In this document: piece after piece, positions 1-6,611 of the stretch
Layout: each line of letters opens with the position of its first letter
How positions within the stretch are numbered: position 1 is the first letter of the stretch
Origin: an uncultured Oscillibacter sp.
GTDB lineage: Bacteria > Bacillota > Clostridia > Oscillospirales > Oscillospiraceae
Length of the DNA stretch: 64,000 nucleotides
Assembly (NCBI GenBank): GCA_900544615.1
Contig: UQVS01000012.1
Span: 10,398-74,397 of the forward strand
Direction of reading: 5' to 3'
Program-made: the position numbers and the translations under genes
Notes under the pieces: model-generated
The model's database searches: none
Seen by the model: the letters and a program-made list of their open reading frames with translations, nothing else
What the model was told of the DNA's origin: nothing

Positions 1-170
1 GCAGAGGGCCGTTTTTTGCTTAACAGTCATTGAGCATACAAGGACAGCAAGAATTAGGGCAACCCATTGGCACACCGTTTGTGATGGAAGAACCAAACAT
101 GGATGCAGTAAGGTTTCCATCTGCCGGAGGGCGTTCAAACAGAAAAAGTGGAATGCAAATGGCCTACCCA

Positions 171-424
171 TCACCGTAACAACACTATGCCCGCTGGTTG
201 GCGGGACTGTATACGGGGCGTTGAAAACGGTACACACAAAATCTGGACGGAGTTTCTTATATAAAGAAAATCCACCTGATTCCAAGTGAACTCGTTCAGC
301 TCCTTCTGGATCGAGCCCACTATCCATGCCAAACGGAGAATAATCCCCCCGGACTATCTGAGTATCGATCCAGGATGTGCCGCATTGCCGCTTCATCCAG
401 CCGCTTGGTTGTGTCCGATACCAT
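171..424 (-). pseudogene. Decayed paralog of the dead-recombinase/winged-helix regulator at 6612-7886
   Basis: Read on the minus strand from an ATG at 424, the first 27 residues (TTKRLDEAAMRHILDRYSDSP...) closely match the start of the protein encoded at 6612 (DYKRPDEAAMQRILERYPYSP...). An in-frame stop follows. After a frameshift, homology resumes as KELNEFTWNQVDF, matching KELNQLTWDQVDF of the intact protein, and ends at a stop at 171-173. The sequence just upstream of the ATG (GCGCGGCGGGAGGT) also matches the ribosome-binding region of the intact gene, so promoter-proximal DNA was copied as well. The rest of the gene is not recognisable to the window edge. This is seen directly by comparing the two loci; the direction of duplication is unknown. 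Confidence 0.75.
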
Positions 425-855
425 AAAAATACCTCCCGCCGCGCCAATGCGGAGAACGACGGGAGGTGGTGTTGCGGTCACATCTGCACCCATCGTCAGC
501 TGTTCGCCCATCCTATCTTCCACTAACTGATTTCGGATGTACTCCTCTATTTTCTTCGCATTCTTTCCTACGGTGTCTACATAGTATCCCCGACACCAAA
601 ATTCGCGGTTTCTATACTTGTACTTCAGATTTGGGAATTGCTCGTAAATCATCAGTGAGCTTTTGCCTTTCAGGTATCCCACAAAGCTCGAAACCGCAAT
701 TTTGGGTGGGATCTCAAGAAGCATATGTATGTGATCTGGACACACCTCCGCTTCTATAATCGCCACCCTTTTCCATTCGCACAACTGCCGCAGGATTTTT
801 CCTATCTCTCTGCGTTTTTCGTCGAAGAATACTTTGCGCCGTTATTTCGGCGCAA
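425..855 (-). pseudogene. tnpA: IS200/IS605-type TnpA transposase remnant
   Basis: The reading frame encodes the core of an IS200-family HUH transposase: the H-x-H metal motif in CPDHIHMLLEIPPK, the segments SSFVGYLKGKSSLMI and YKYRNREFWCRGYYVDTVGKN, and the helix around IEEYIRNQL. Upstream codons continue the family pattern (RRKVFFDEKRREIGKILRQLCEW), but the codon expected for Tyr in the APKYRRK motif is TAA (842-844), and no recognisable N-terminus lies beyond about 855. An open frame can start only at a TTG (784), giving a protein that lacks its N-terminal strand. The C-terminal end runs directly into the leader of the neighbouring pseudogene. The copy is inferred to be inactive; no transposon ends were identified. 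Confidence 0.8.
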
Positions 856-988
856 ATGCTGAAATCGTGGCGGGAATATCTTGACTTTATGCGGATGATA
901 TGCTAAAATTTTTCCGATTTTTAGGTGGCTGTCTGCGGGTGGTCCGCCGGGAAATCCATTAGAATTTAACAGATCGGAGATACATATT

Positions 989-1135
989 ATGGAAAGAATC
1001 AAGACTCTCGAGACTCGTAGCCTGTGCGACAGCGCCAAGAACGGCGGCTGCGGTGAGTGCCAGACCTCCTGCCAGTCTGCCTGCAAGACCAGCTGCGGCG
1101 TGGCAAACCAGAAGTGCGAGAACACCAACAAGTAA
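989..1135 (+). CDS. scfA: SCIFF ribosomally made peptide precursor (six cysteines in forty-five residues)
   Basis: A 48-residue peptide whose core CGECQTSCQSACKTSC followed by VANQKCEN is the hallmark of the SCIFF family found in nearly all Clostridia. The six family cysteines are C21, C24, C28, C32, C36 and C43; C13 is an additional cysteine. In this family the peptide is cross-linked by thioether bonds between Cys and alpha carbons (ranthipeptide type) by the radical-SAM enzyme encoded next door. The mature product's function is unknown. The ATG follows a GGAGA site; the gene lies 69 bp upstream of scfB with an intrinsic terminator between them. There is no signal peptide. Confidence 0.93.
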   Translation: MERIKTLETRSLCDSAKNGGCGECQTSCQSACKTSCGVANQKCENTNK

Positions 1136-1157
1136 TCAATCGCAATTTTCAAAAAGC

Positions 1158-1184
1158 TGCCGCCTGTTCAGGCGGCACTTTTTC
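1158..1184 (+). terminator. Terminator/attenuator between scfA and scfB
   Basis: A 9-bp perfect stem (TGCCGCCTG / CAGGCGGCA) with a 2-nt spacer is followed by CTTTTT. It should stop most transcripts after the peptide gene and let some read through into scfB, giving more peptide than enzyme. Confidence 0.8.
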
Positions 1185-1204
1185 TGTATGAGGAGAACGG
1201 AAGA

Positions 1205-2593
1205 ATGGTACATCAGTATCAACTGAACGGCTACAACATCGTGCTGGACACCTGCTCCGGCGCCATTCATGTAGTGGATGAGGTAGCCTATGACATCATT
1301 GCGCTTTACCCGGATCACACGGCGGATGAGATCGTAACGGCGATGATGGAGAAATACGGCGCACGCGAGGATGTGACGGAGCAGGATCTGCGGGACTGCA
1401 TTGATGACGTGGAGGCGCTGAAGCAGGCCGGGAAGCTCTATACCCCCGACACCTTCGCGGACATGGCTGGCACGTTCAAGGAGCGCTCCGGCGATGTGGT
1501 GAAGGCGCTGTGCCTGCATGTGGCGCACACCTGCAACCTGAACTGTTCCTACTGCTTCGCCAGTCAGGGCAAGTATCACGGTGACCGCGCGCTGATGAGC
1601 TTTGAGGTTGGTAAGCAGGCGCTGGACTTCCTGATGGATCACTCCGGCAGCCGCACCAATCTGGAGGTGGACTTCTTCGGCGGTGAGCCGCTGATGAACT
1701 GGGACGTGGTGAAGCAGTTGGTGGAGTATGCCCGCAGTGTGGAAAAGGAGCGGGGCAAAAATTTCCGCTTTACGCTGACCACAAACGGTATGCTCATCGA
1801 TGATGACGTGATCGACTTCGCCAACCGGGAAATGAGCAATGTGGTGCTGTCGCTGGATGGCCGCAAGGAAATCCATGACCGGCTGCGGGTGGATTATGCG
1901 GGCAACGGCAGCTACGAGCGCATCGTGCCCAAGTTCCAGAAACTGGTAAAGGCCAGAGGCAACAAGAACTATTATATGCGCGGCACCTTTACCCATGCCA
2001 ATCCGGACTTTACGAAGGACCTGTTCCACATGGCGGATCTGGGCTTCACCGAGCTGAGCATGGAGCCGGTGGTGTGCGCGCCGGAGGATCCCGCCGCACT
2101 GACGGCGGAGGATCTGGAGATCGTGAAGGACCAGTACGAACTGCTGGCCAAGGATATGCTGCGCCGGGAAAAGGAAGGCAAGCCCATCACCTTCTATCAC
2201 TATATGCTGGATCTGACGGGCGGCCCCTGCATTTACAAGCGAATCTCCGGCTGCGGCTCCGGCACGGAGTATATGGCCGTGACCCCTTGGGGCGATCTGT
2301 ATCCCTGCCATCAGTTCGTGGGCGAGGAAGCCTACAAGCTGGGCGACATCTGGAACGGCGTGACCAATACGGCCCTGCGGGAGGAATTCCGCTCCTGCAA
2401 CGCCTACGCCCGGCCGGAGTGCAATGACTGCTGGGCGAGATTCTACTGCTCCGGCGGCTGCGCGGCCAACGCCTTCCACGCTACGGGTTCCATCCGCGGC
2501 GTTTACGAGGCGGGCTGCGAATTGTTCCGCAAGCGTATTGAATGTGCCATCATGATGAAGGTGGCGGAAGATTCTGCCAAGGCCGACAGCTGA
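1205..2593 (+). CDS. scfB: Thioether cross-link-forming SCIFF peptide maturase (radical SAM/SPASM)
   Basis: A 462-residue radical-SAM enzyme. Residues 1-90 form a peptide-recognition-like N-terminus. The [4Fe-4S] SAM motif is C110-x3-C114-x2-C117 (CNLNCSYC), followed by the GGEPLMNW motif. The C-terminal third is a SPASM/twitch region with many cysteines (CGSG, YPCHQF, CNDCWARFYCSGGC, AGCELF) that binds auxiliary clusters. It installs Cys thioethers in the SCIFF peptide in the cytoplasm. It starts at ATG 1205 after GAGGAGAACGG. Its stop overlaps the next start (TGATG), so it is translationally coupled to the PLP enzyme. Confidence 0.93.
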   Translation: MVHQYQLNGYNIVLDTCSGAIHVVDEVAYDIIALYPDHTADEIVTAMMEKYGAREDVTEQDLRDCIDDVEALKQAGKLYTPDTFADMAGTFKERSGDVVKALCLHVAHTCNLNCSYCFASQGKYHGDRALMSFEVGKQALDFLMDHSGSRTNLEVDFFGGEPLMNWDVVKQLVEYARSVEKERGKNFRFTLTTNGMLIDDDVIDFANREMSNVVLSLDGRKEIHDRLRVDYAGNGSYERIVPKFQKLVKARGNKNYYMRGTFTHANPDFTKDLFHMADLGFTELSMEPVVCAPEDPAALTAEDLEIVKDQYELLAKDMLRREKEGKPITFYHYMLDLTGGPCIYKRISGCGSGTEYMAVTPWGDLYPCHQFVGEEAYKLGDIWNGVTNTALREEFRSCNAYARPECNDCWARFYCSGGCAANAFHATGSIRGVYEAGCELFRKRIECAIMMKVAEDSAKADS

Positions 2594-3918
2594 TGGAAAC
2601 GCCTATTGCTGATTTTGTCCGGCGGTACGCAGATTCCGGGATGATCCGGGCGCATATGCCCGGCCACAAGGGAAAACCCCTTCTGGGCTGCGAGGCGCTG
2701 GACATCACCGAGATCCAAGGTGCGGACAGCCTGTATGAAGCGGAAGGCATCATCCGGCGCAGTGAGTCCTATGCCGGGGAGCTGTTCGGCTCTGGCCGGA
2801 CGGTGTACTCCACGGAGGGGTCCAGCCAGTGCATCCGGGCGATGCTGTATCTGGCGCTGACCTGCGGAAACGGGTCCCGGACGGTGGTGGCGGCCCGAAA
2901 CGTACACCGGGCGTTTGTATATGCGGCGGCCCTGCTGGATTTTGAGATCGTCTGGCTGTGGCCGGAGCGCAGCACGTCTCTCTGCGGCTGCCCGGTATCG
3001 CCGGACACATTGGAGCGGACGCTGGCGGAGATGCCTGCACCGCCGGCGGCGGTCTATCTCACCAGCCCGGACTATCTGGGCGGCATGGCGGATATTTCCG
3101 CTCTGGCAGAGGTGTGCCGGAAACACGGTACGCTGCTGGCGGTGGACAACGCCCACGGCGCCTATCTGCAGTTTCTGGAACCCTCCTGTCACCCGCTGGA
3201 TTTGGGCGCAGACCTGTGCTGCGATTCGGCGCACAAGACACTGCCGGTGCTGACCGGCGGCGCGTATCTGCACATCAGCCGTGCGGCTCCGGCATCTCTC
3301 CGGGAGAGTGCGAAAACAGCAATGGCCATGTTTGGCTCCACCAGTCCGTCCTACCTGACGCTGGCGTCGTTAGATCTGTGCAACCGCTATCTGGCGGATG
3401 GATATCAGAATCGCCTGCGGGAGATGTGCGGACGTCTGGAGAAAGCGCGGAAGGCGCTGACGGCTGCCGGTTGGCAGATAGAGCCATCGGACCCGCTGCG
3501 GCTGACCGTCCGGGCCCCAGCCGGGATGACCGGCGGGCAGTTGGCGAACCGTCTGCGGGAGAACGGCGTGGAATGTGAATACGCCGATCCGGACGTTCTG
3601 GTGCTGATGCTGACGCCGGAGAATCGTGCGGCGGATATCGAGCGGCTTGTGTATGCCATAGGAACAAATGATGCCGTTTATACGCCGCAGCCGTCGCTGC
3701 CGCTGGCCCATGGAGAGCGGGTATGTTCCGTGCGTGCGGCGCTGTTTGCCCCACGGGAAACCGTACCGGCGGCGCAGTCATTGGGCCGGGTCTGCGGCGC
3801 CCCTACCGTGGGGTGCCCGCCTGCGATCCCCATTGCGGTGTCCGGTGAGCGAATCGGCCCGGAAGCGCTGGAGTTGTTCCGGCGGTATGGCGTGGAGCAG
3901 GTGGAAATCCTGCGCTGA
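2593..3918 (+). CDS. PLP-dependent aminotransferase/Orn-Lys-Arg decarboxylase-fold enzyme
   Basis: A 441-residue fold-type I PLP protein. The N-terminal MPGHKGK motif and the PLP-lysine segment DSAHKTLPVLTGG are characteristic of the SpeA/Cad-like decarboxylase family. It is shorter than biosynthetic arginine decarboxylases, like the stand-alone Gram-positive group (YaaO-type). The start overlaps the scfB stop in TGATG, so the two are probably co-translated. Such coupling could mean that the enzyme acts on the SCIFF product or simply shares its expression; the substrate cannot be read from the sequence. A strong terminator follows. Confidence 0.8.
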   Translation: METPIADFVRRYADSGMIRAHMPGHKGKPLLGCEALDITEIQGADSLYEAEGIIRRSESYAGELFGSGRTVYSTEGSSQCIRAMLYLALTCGNGSRTVVAARNVHRAFVYAAALLDFEIVWLWPERSTSLCGCPVSPDTLERTLAEMPAPPAAVYLTSPDYLGGMADISALAEVCRKHGTLLAVDNAHGAYLQFLEPSCHPLDLGADLCCDSAHKTLPVLTGGAYLHISRAAPASLRESAKTAMAMFGSTSPSYLTLASLDLCNRYLADGYQNRLREMCGRLEKARKALTAAGWQIEPSDPLRLTVRAPAGMTGGQLANRLRENGVECEYADPDVLVLMLTPENRAADIERLVYAIGTNDAVYTPQPSLPLAHGERVCSVRAALFAPRETVPAAQSLGRVCGAPTVGCPPAIPIAVSGERIGPEALELFRRYGVEQVEILR

Positions 3919-3960
3919 AAACGGTTTTGAGAAAAGCAAGACCGGCAAATCTGAACACTG

Positions 3961-4010
3961 ACAAACCGTAGACCCGGCAAATGCTGCCGGGCCTGCGGTT
4001 TGTTTTTTTG
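3961..4010 (+). terminator. Intrinsic terminator after the SCIFF operon
   Basis: ACAAACCG and CCCGGCA pair with TGCCGGG and CGGTTTGT, followed by a run of seven T. It closes the scfA-scfB-PLP operon. From here to about 4285 I see no gene. Confidence 0.85.
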
Positions 4011-4285
4011 CTGTATGCATTCGGCGTGTGAACTGTGGGGGCTTCTGCCAGCGACGCGTTTTTGGGATGGCCTTCTGTCGATGAGGGAAAATAAGACGCC
4101 CGCTGTTATAGTATCATTGACGATCTGGACGCTTTTTCCGAAAAGCAAGGTCTGTTCGGAAGATGCAGATAACTCGGCTGAAAGGAGGGTAGCTCGAATG
4201 AAAATCTTTTGTCTCAAGGGTGTGCCGCCTTAGCTTCGGCAGCAGTCCCCATAATCATTCCAACGAAAGGAGGCAAACGCCGCCA

Positions 4286-4412
4286 TCTCCAACATCGAAG
4301 TGACGGACGGCAACATCAAGTCTTTTGAGCGGACTGCCAGCAAATACGGTCTGGACTTTGCGCTCAAGAAGGACGTTTCCGTAGAACCGCCCAGCTATTG
4401 CGTTGCATGGTT
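4286..4412 (+). pseudogene. PcfB/DUF3801 conjugation-protein fragment
   Basis: The frame reads SNIEVTDGNIKSFERTASKYGLDFALKKD, typical of the central part of PcfB-like proteins (DUF3801) of integrative conjugative elements. Both ends are missing: there is no start in a normal context, and the frame degenerates after about 4412. It is followed by unrelated AT-richer sequence and then a serine-recombinase tail, so it is debris of an excised or deleted conjugative element. Confidence 0.6.
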
Positions 4413-4544
4413 TACGTCTGTGAGAACACCGAGGATCAGCCCTGTACAATCAAGTGCAAAGTCTATCATTTCCTGTACGTCCGGATATAAAATAGGATGA
4501 CGATCTGTTAGGTTTTCGTTGCTCAATATACGCTGTTCATTGTT

Positions 4545-5015
4545 GTGGGCATAGAGCTTGTTCCGCTGCATTCGGATACCATGCGGCGGCGCGGAGAGGA
4601 ACTGTCCAAGCTGTTCAAGCGGCTTTATGAGGACAATGTGCTGGGGCGGGTGACCGATGAGCAGTACCGGATGCTGGCGGGCGATTACACCGGCGAGCAG
4701 AAAGCGTTGGAGGAACAGATCCCCGAAAAGGAGGCCCGGCTGGAAAAGCTGAAAGCCGCCTCCGCCAACGTGAACACGTTCGTTGAGAAGGCGAAGCAGT
4801 ACACCGCCATCGACGAGCTGACGCCGGAGCTGCTGCGGCTGTTCATCCAGCGGATCGAGGTAGGCGAGCGGACGGAGAAATACTCCCGCAGCTCCCACCA
4901 GAGCATCCGCATCGTCTACCGCGACATCGGCACGGTGGACAGTGCGATGGAGCAGGGCGAGGCGCAGCCGCGCATTGCGCCGCCCCTGAGTGAGGTATTC
5001 GAGCTTCCCGCATAA
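4545..5015 (+). pseudogene. C-terminal fragment of a large serine recombinase (DUF4368 region)
   Basis: About 156 residues match the tail of large serine recombinases of conjugative transposons: a coiled-coil helix (RRGEELSKLFKRLYEDNVLGR), TDEQYRMLAGDYTGEQ, a charged helix, then LTPELLRLFIQRIEVGER and a final IRIVYRDIG segment typical of the DUF4368 domain. The catalytic N-terminal domain with its serine and the zinc-ribbon part are absent upstream. Together with the PcfB fragment this marks a former integrative conjugative element. A short hairpin (5043-5064) follows. Confidence 0.75.
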
Positions 5016-5328
5016 TAAAAAAGCAGAGAAAAAACGCAAGAAGCGGACAGCAAACGCTGTCCGCCCCCTTGCAAGACACGGTGTCAACTTGTGTCCCTAC
5101 GAACATTACCCGAACGATTTCAGGGGCTTTCGGCCTGATTGGGTGAGGCGGATTGCGGACGGTTTGCCTGCTGCCGGACAGAGGATCCCACAGCTGGGAT
5201 CGGATTTTCCTGCGGGGTTGCAAGATTGATTTTTCCTCATGCGTCTGATACGATGGGAAGCGCCGCGTGTCACTGAACGGCGTGCGTTTTGCGCCTTGTA
5301 ACTGCCTTAATATGAAATAAAACGCGAT

Positions 5329-5367
5329 GCACATGGGCGGACAGGAACTTCCTGTCCGCCCATGTGC
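5329..5367. repeat. 39-bp perfect palindrome upstream of the tyrosine recombinase
   Basis: Two 19-base arms (GCACATGGGCGGACAGGAA and its exact reverse complement) are separated by a single C. There is no T-run on either side, so it is not a typical terminator. It lies 51 bp upstream of the recombinase start and may act as an RNA hairpin in its leader or as a protein-binding site. The rest of 5016-5418 holds only a shorter hairpin (5043-5064) and no gene that I can see. Confidence 0.85.
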
Positions 5368-5418
5368 GTTTCAGTGCTTTGCGGAGTTTGAAAGCTTACA
5401 GAGTAAGGAGAGAAGAAA

Positions 5419-6270
5419 ATGGACGCAGGCAATACAGAACGCCAGATCACGGAGGAACAGATCCGCCGATTTGCCGAGAACCTGAAGCGGCAGGAATACG
5501 GCGCGGGAACGATTGAAAACTATGTCCGCAGCATCAGGGCATTCAGCGTGTGGTGCCAAGGGCTTCCGGACAAGGCGGGGGTGCTGGCGTGGAAAGCGCA
5601 CCTGATCGACTGCTACGCGCCGGCAAGCGTCAACGCCATGCTGGCCGGGATCAACTGCTTTTTCAAGTTTCTGGGATGGTCCGACTGCGCGGCGAAGCCG
5701 CTGCGGCTTCAGCGCCGCAGCTTTTCCATCCCGGAACGGGAGCTGAGCAGAGACGAATACCTCCGCCTGATCCAAACGGCCCGCGCATCCGGGAACGAAC
5801 GGCTTGCCCTTGTCATGGAGACCATCTGCGCCACGGGCATCCGGGTGGGGGAAGTCGGGTATATAACCGTGGAGGCGGCGCAGGCAGGCCGGACTGAAAT
5901 TTACCTGAAAGGGAAGATCCGCACGATCCTGATTCCCCGGAAGCTCTGCGGGAAGCTGCTGCGCTATGCCCGCAGGCAGCGCACGGGATCGGGAAAAATC
6001 TTCCTGACAAGGCGGCGAAACCCGCTGAGCCGCGTCCAGATCTGGTCGGAGATGAAAAAGCTGTGCGCGGCGGCAGGCGTTATGGAGAGCAAGGTATTCC
6101 CCCATAATCTGCGGCATCTGTTTGCCCGGACGTACTATTCCCTCTACAAAGATATCGTGAAGCTGGCGGATCTTCTGGGCCACAGCTCAGTCAACACCAC
6201 ACGCATCTATCTCCTTACGGACGGCGCGGAGCATATCTGGCAGCTGGAGCGGATGAACCTGCTCTGTTAG
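5419..6270 (+). CDS. Tyrosine recombinase (XerC/D-like), putative DNA invertase
   Basis: A 283-residue tyrosine recombinase. An N-terminal SAM-like core-binding domain (about residues 10-95) precedes a catalytic domain with a complete active site: R142 in ATGIRVGE, a lysine in LKGK near 164-166, H229 and R232 in HNLRH, H255 in LGHSS, and nucleophile Y264 in TRIYLLT. RBS GTAAGGAG precedes the ATG. It lacks the arm-binding N-terminus of phage integrases, so it resembles compact invertases. The stop codon directly abuts the left inverted repeat of the segment at 6271-6549, the most likely substrate. Activity on that site is inferred. Confidence 0.9.
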   Translation: MDAGNTERQITEEQIRRFAENLKRQEYGAGTIENYVRSIRAFSVWCQGLPDKAGVLAWKAHLIDCYAPASVNAMLAGINCFFKFLGWSDCAAKPLRLQRRSFSIPERELSRDEYLRLIQTARASGNERLALVMETICATGIRVGEVGYITVEAAQAGRTEIYLKGKIRTILIPRKLCGKLLRYARRQRTGSGKIFLTRRRNPLSRVQIWSEMKKLCAAAGVMESKVFPHNLRHLFARTYYSLYKDIVKLADLLGHSSVNTTRIYLLTDGAEHIWQLERMNLLC

Positions 6271-6288
6271 ACAAAATCATGCTTTTGT
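6271..6288 (+). repeat. Left inverted repeat of the invertible segment
   Basis: ACAAAATCATGCTTTTGT; it is the exact reverse complement of 6532-6549. It begins immediately after the TAG of the recombinase gene. Confidence 0.9.
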
Positions 6289-6336
6289 TACAAAGTAAGC
6301 GCCATCTGTGAATGCCTGAGCCGTATCAGCCATTTC

Positions 6337-6365
6337 ATTTTAATGAAATTGTCTGAAAAAAGCAA
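6337..6365 (-). promoter_or_regulatory. Leftward promoter-like sequence inside the invertible segment
   Basis: On the minus strand TTGCTT (6365-6360), a 17-bp spacer, then TAAAAT (6342-6337). As oriented here it reads back into the recombinase gene; after inversion it would read toward 6612. Confidence 0.45.
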
Positions 6366-6393
6366 TGTTTTCCGCCTTGGCGCGTGCGAAATA

Positions 6394-6431
6394 AAGCCGA
6401 TTCTCAAAAAATAGAAAATCGGCTTCTTTTT
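6394..6431 (+). terminator. Terminator within the invertible segment
   Basis: The stem AAGCCGATT / AATCGGCTT has a 14-nt A-rich loop and is followed by CTTTTT. It ends transcription from the recombinase gene and insulates the two outward promoters. Confidence 0.75.
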
Positions 6432-6484
6432 GTGCGTTATTTTTGGGAAAAAGCGGATATAGCAGCATCTATTTCCGTCGTTTT

Positions 6485-6514
6485 TTGACAAAGCGCTTCG
6501 CTCCTGCATTCAAT
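6485..6514 (+). promoter_or_regulatory. Rightward promoter-like sequence inside the invertible segment
   Basis: A perfect TTGACA (6485-6490), an 18-bp spacer and TTCAAT (6509-6514; four of six consensus). It reads through the right repeat into the gene at 6612. The weak -10 leaves its strength uncertain. Confidence 0.45.
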
Positions 6515-6531
6515 CAATGCCGCGTGTATTT

Positions 6532-6549
6532 ACAAAAGCATGATTTTGT
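6532..6549 (-). repeat. Right inverted repeat of the invertible segment
   Basis: ACAAAAGCATGATTTTGT on the plus strand; it is the exact reverse complement of 6271-6288. A small hairpin (GCGCC/GGCGC, near 6580-6595) follows in the leader of the next gene. Confidence 0.9.
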
Positions 6550-6611
6550 AAACGCCCGCCCGCCGCATCGGCGCAGAACAGCGCCGTTTTCGGCGCGGCG
6601 GGAGGTGCCTT

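Larger units (their letters stand above)
6271..6549. other. Putative invertible DNA segment (phase switch)
   Basis: A 279-bp segment is bounded by perfect 18-bp inverted repeats that start at the base after the recombinase stop. Each repeat is itself nearly palindromic (ACAAAA-TCATGC-TTTTGT), as expected for a tyrosine-recombinase core site with two arms around a short crossover. Inside there is one terminator hairpin and two promoter-like sequences pointing outward in opposite directions. No protein-coding frame is convincing. Inversion would exchange which promoter faces the gene at 6612. Geometry and repeats are seen; inversion is inferred. Confidence 0.75.

Noticed and set aside
4395..4510. 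Possible minus-strand coding fragment (HPILYPDVQEMIDFALDCTGLILGVLTDVN)
   Set aside because: It looks protein-like but is short, without start or context; it cannot be supported as a gene.
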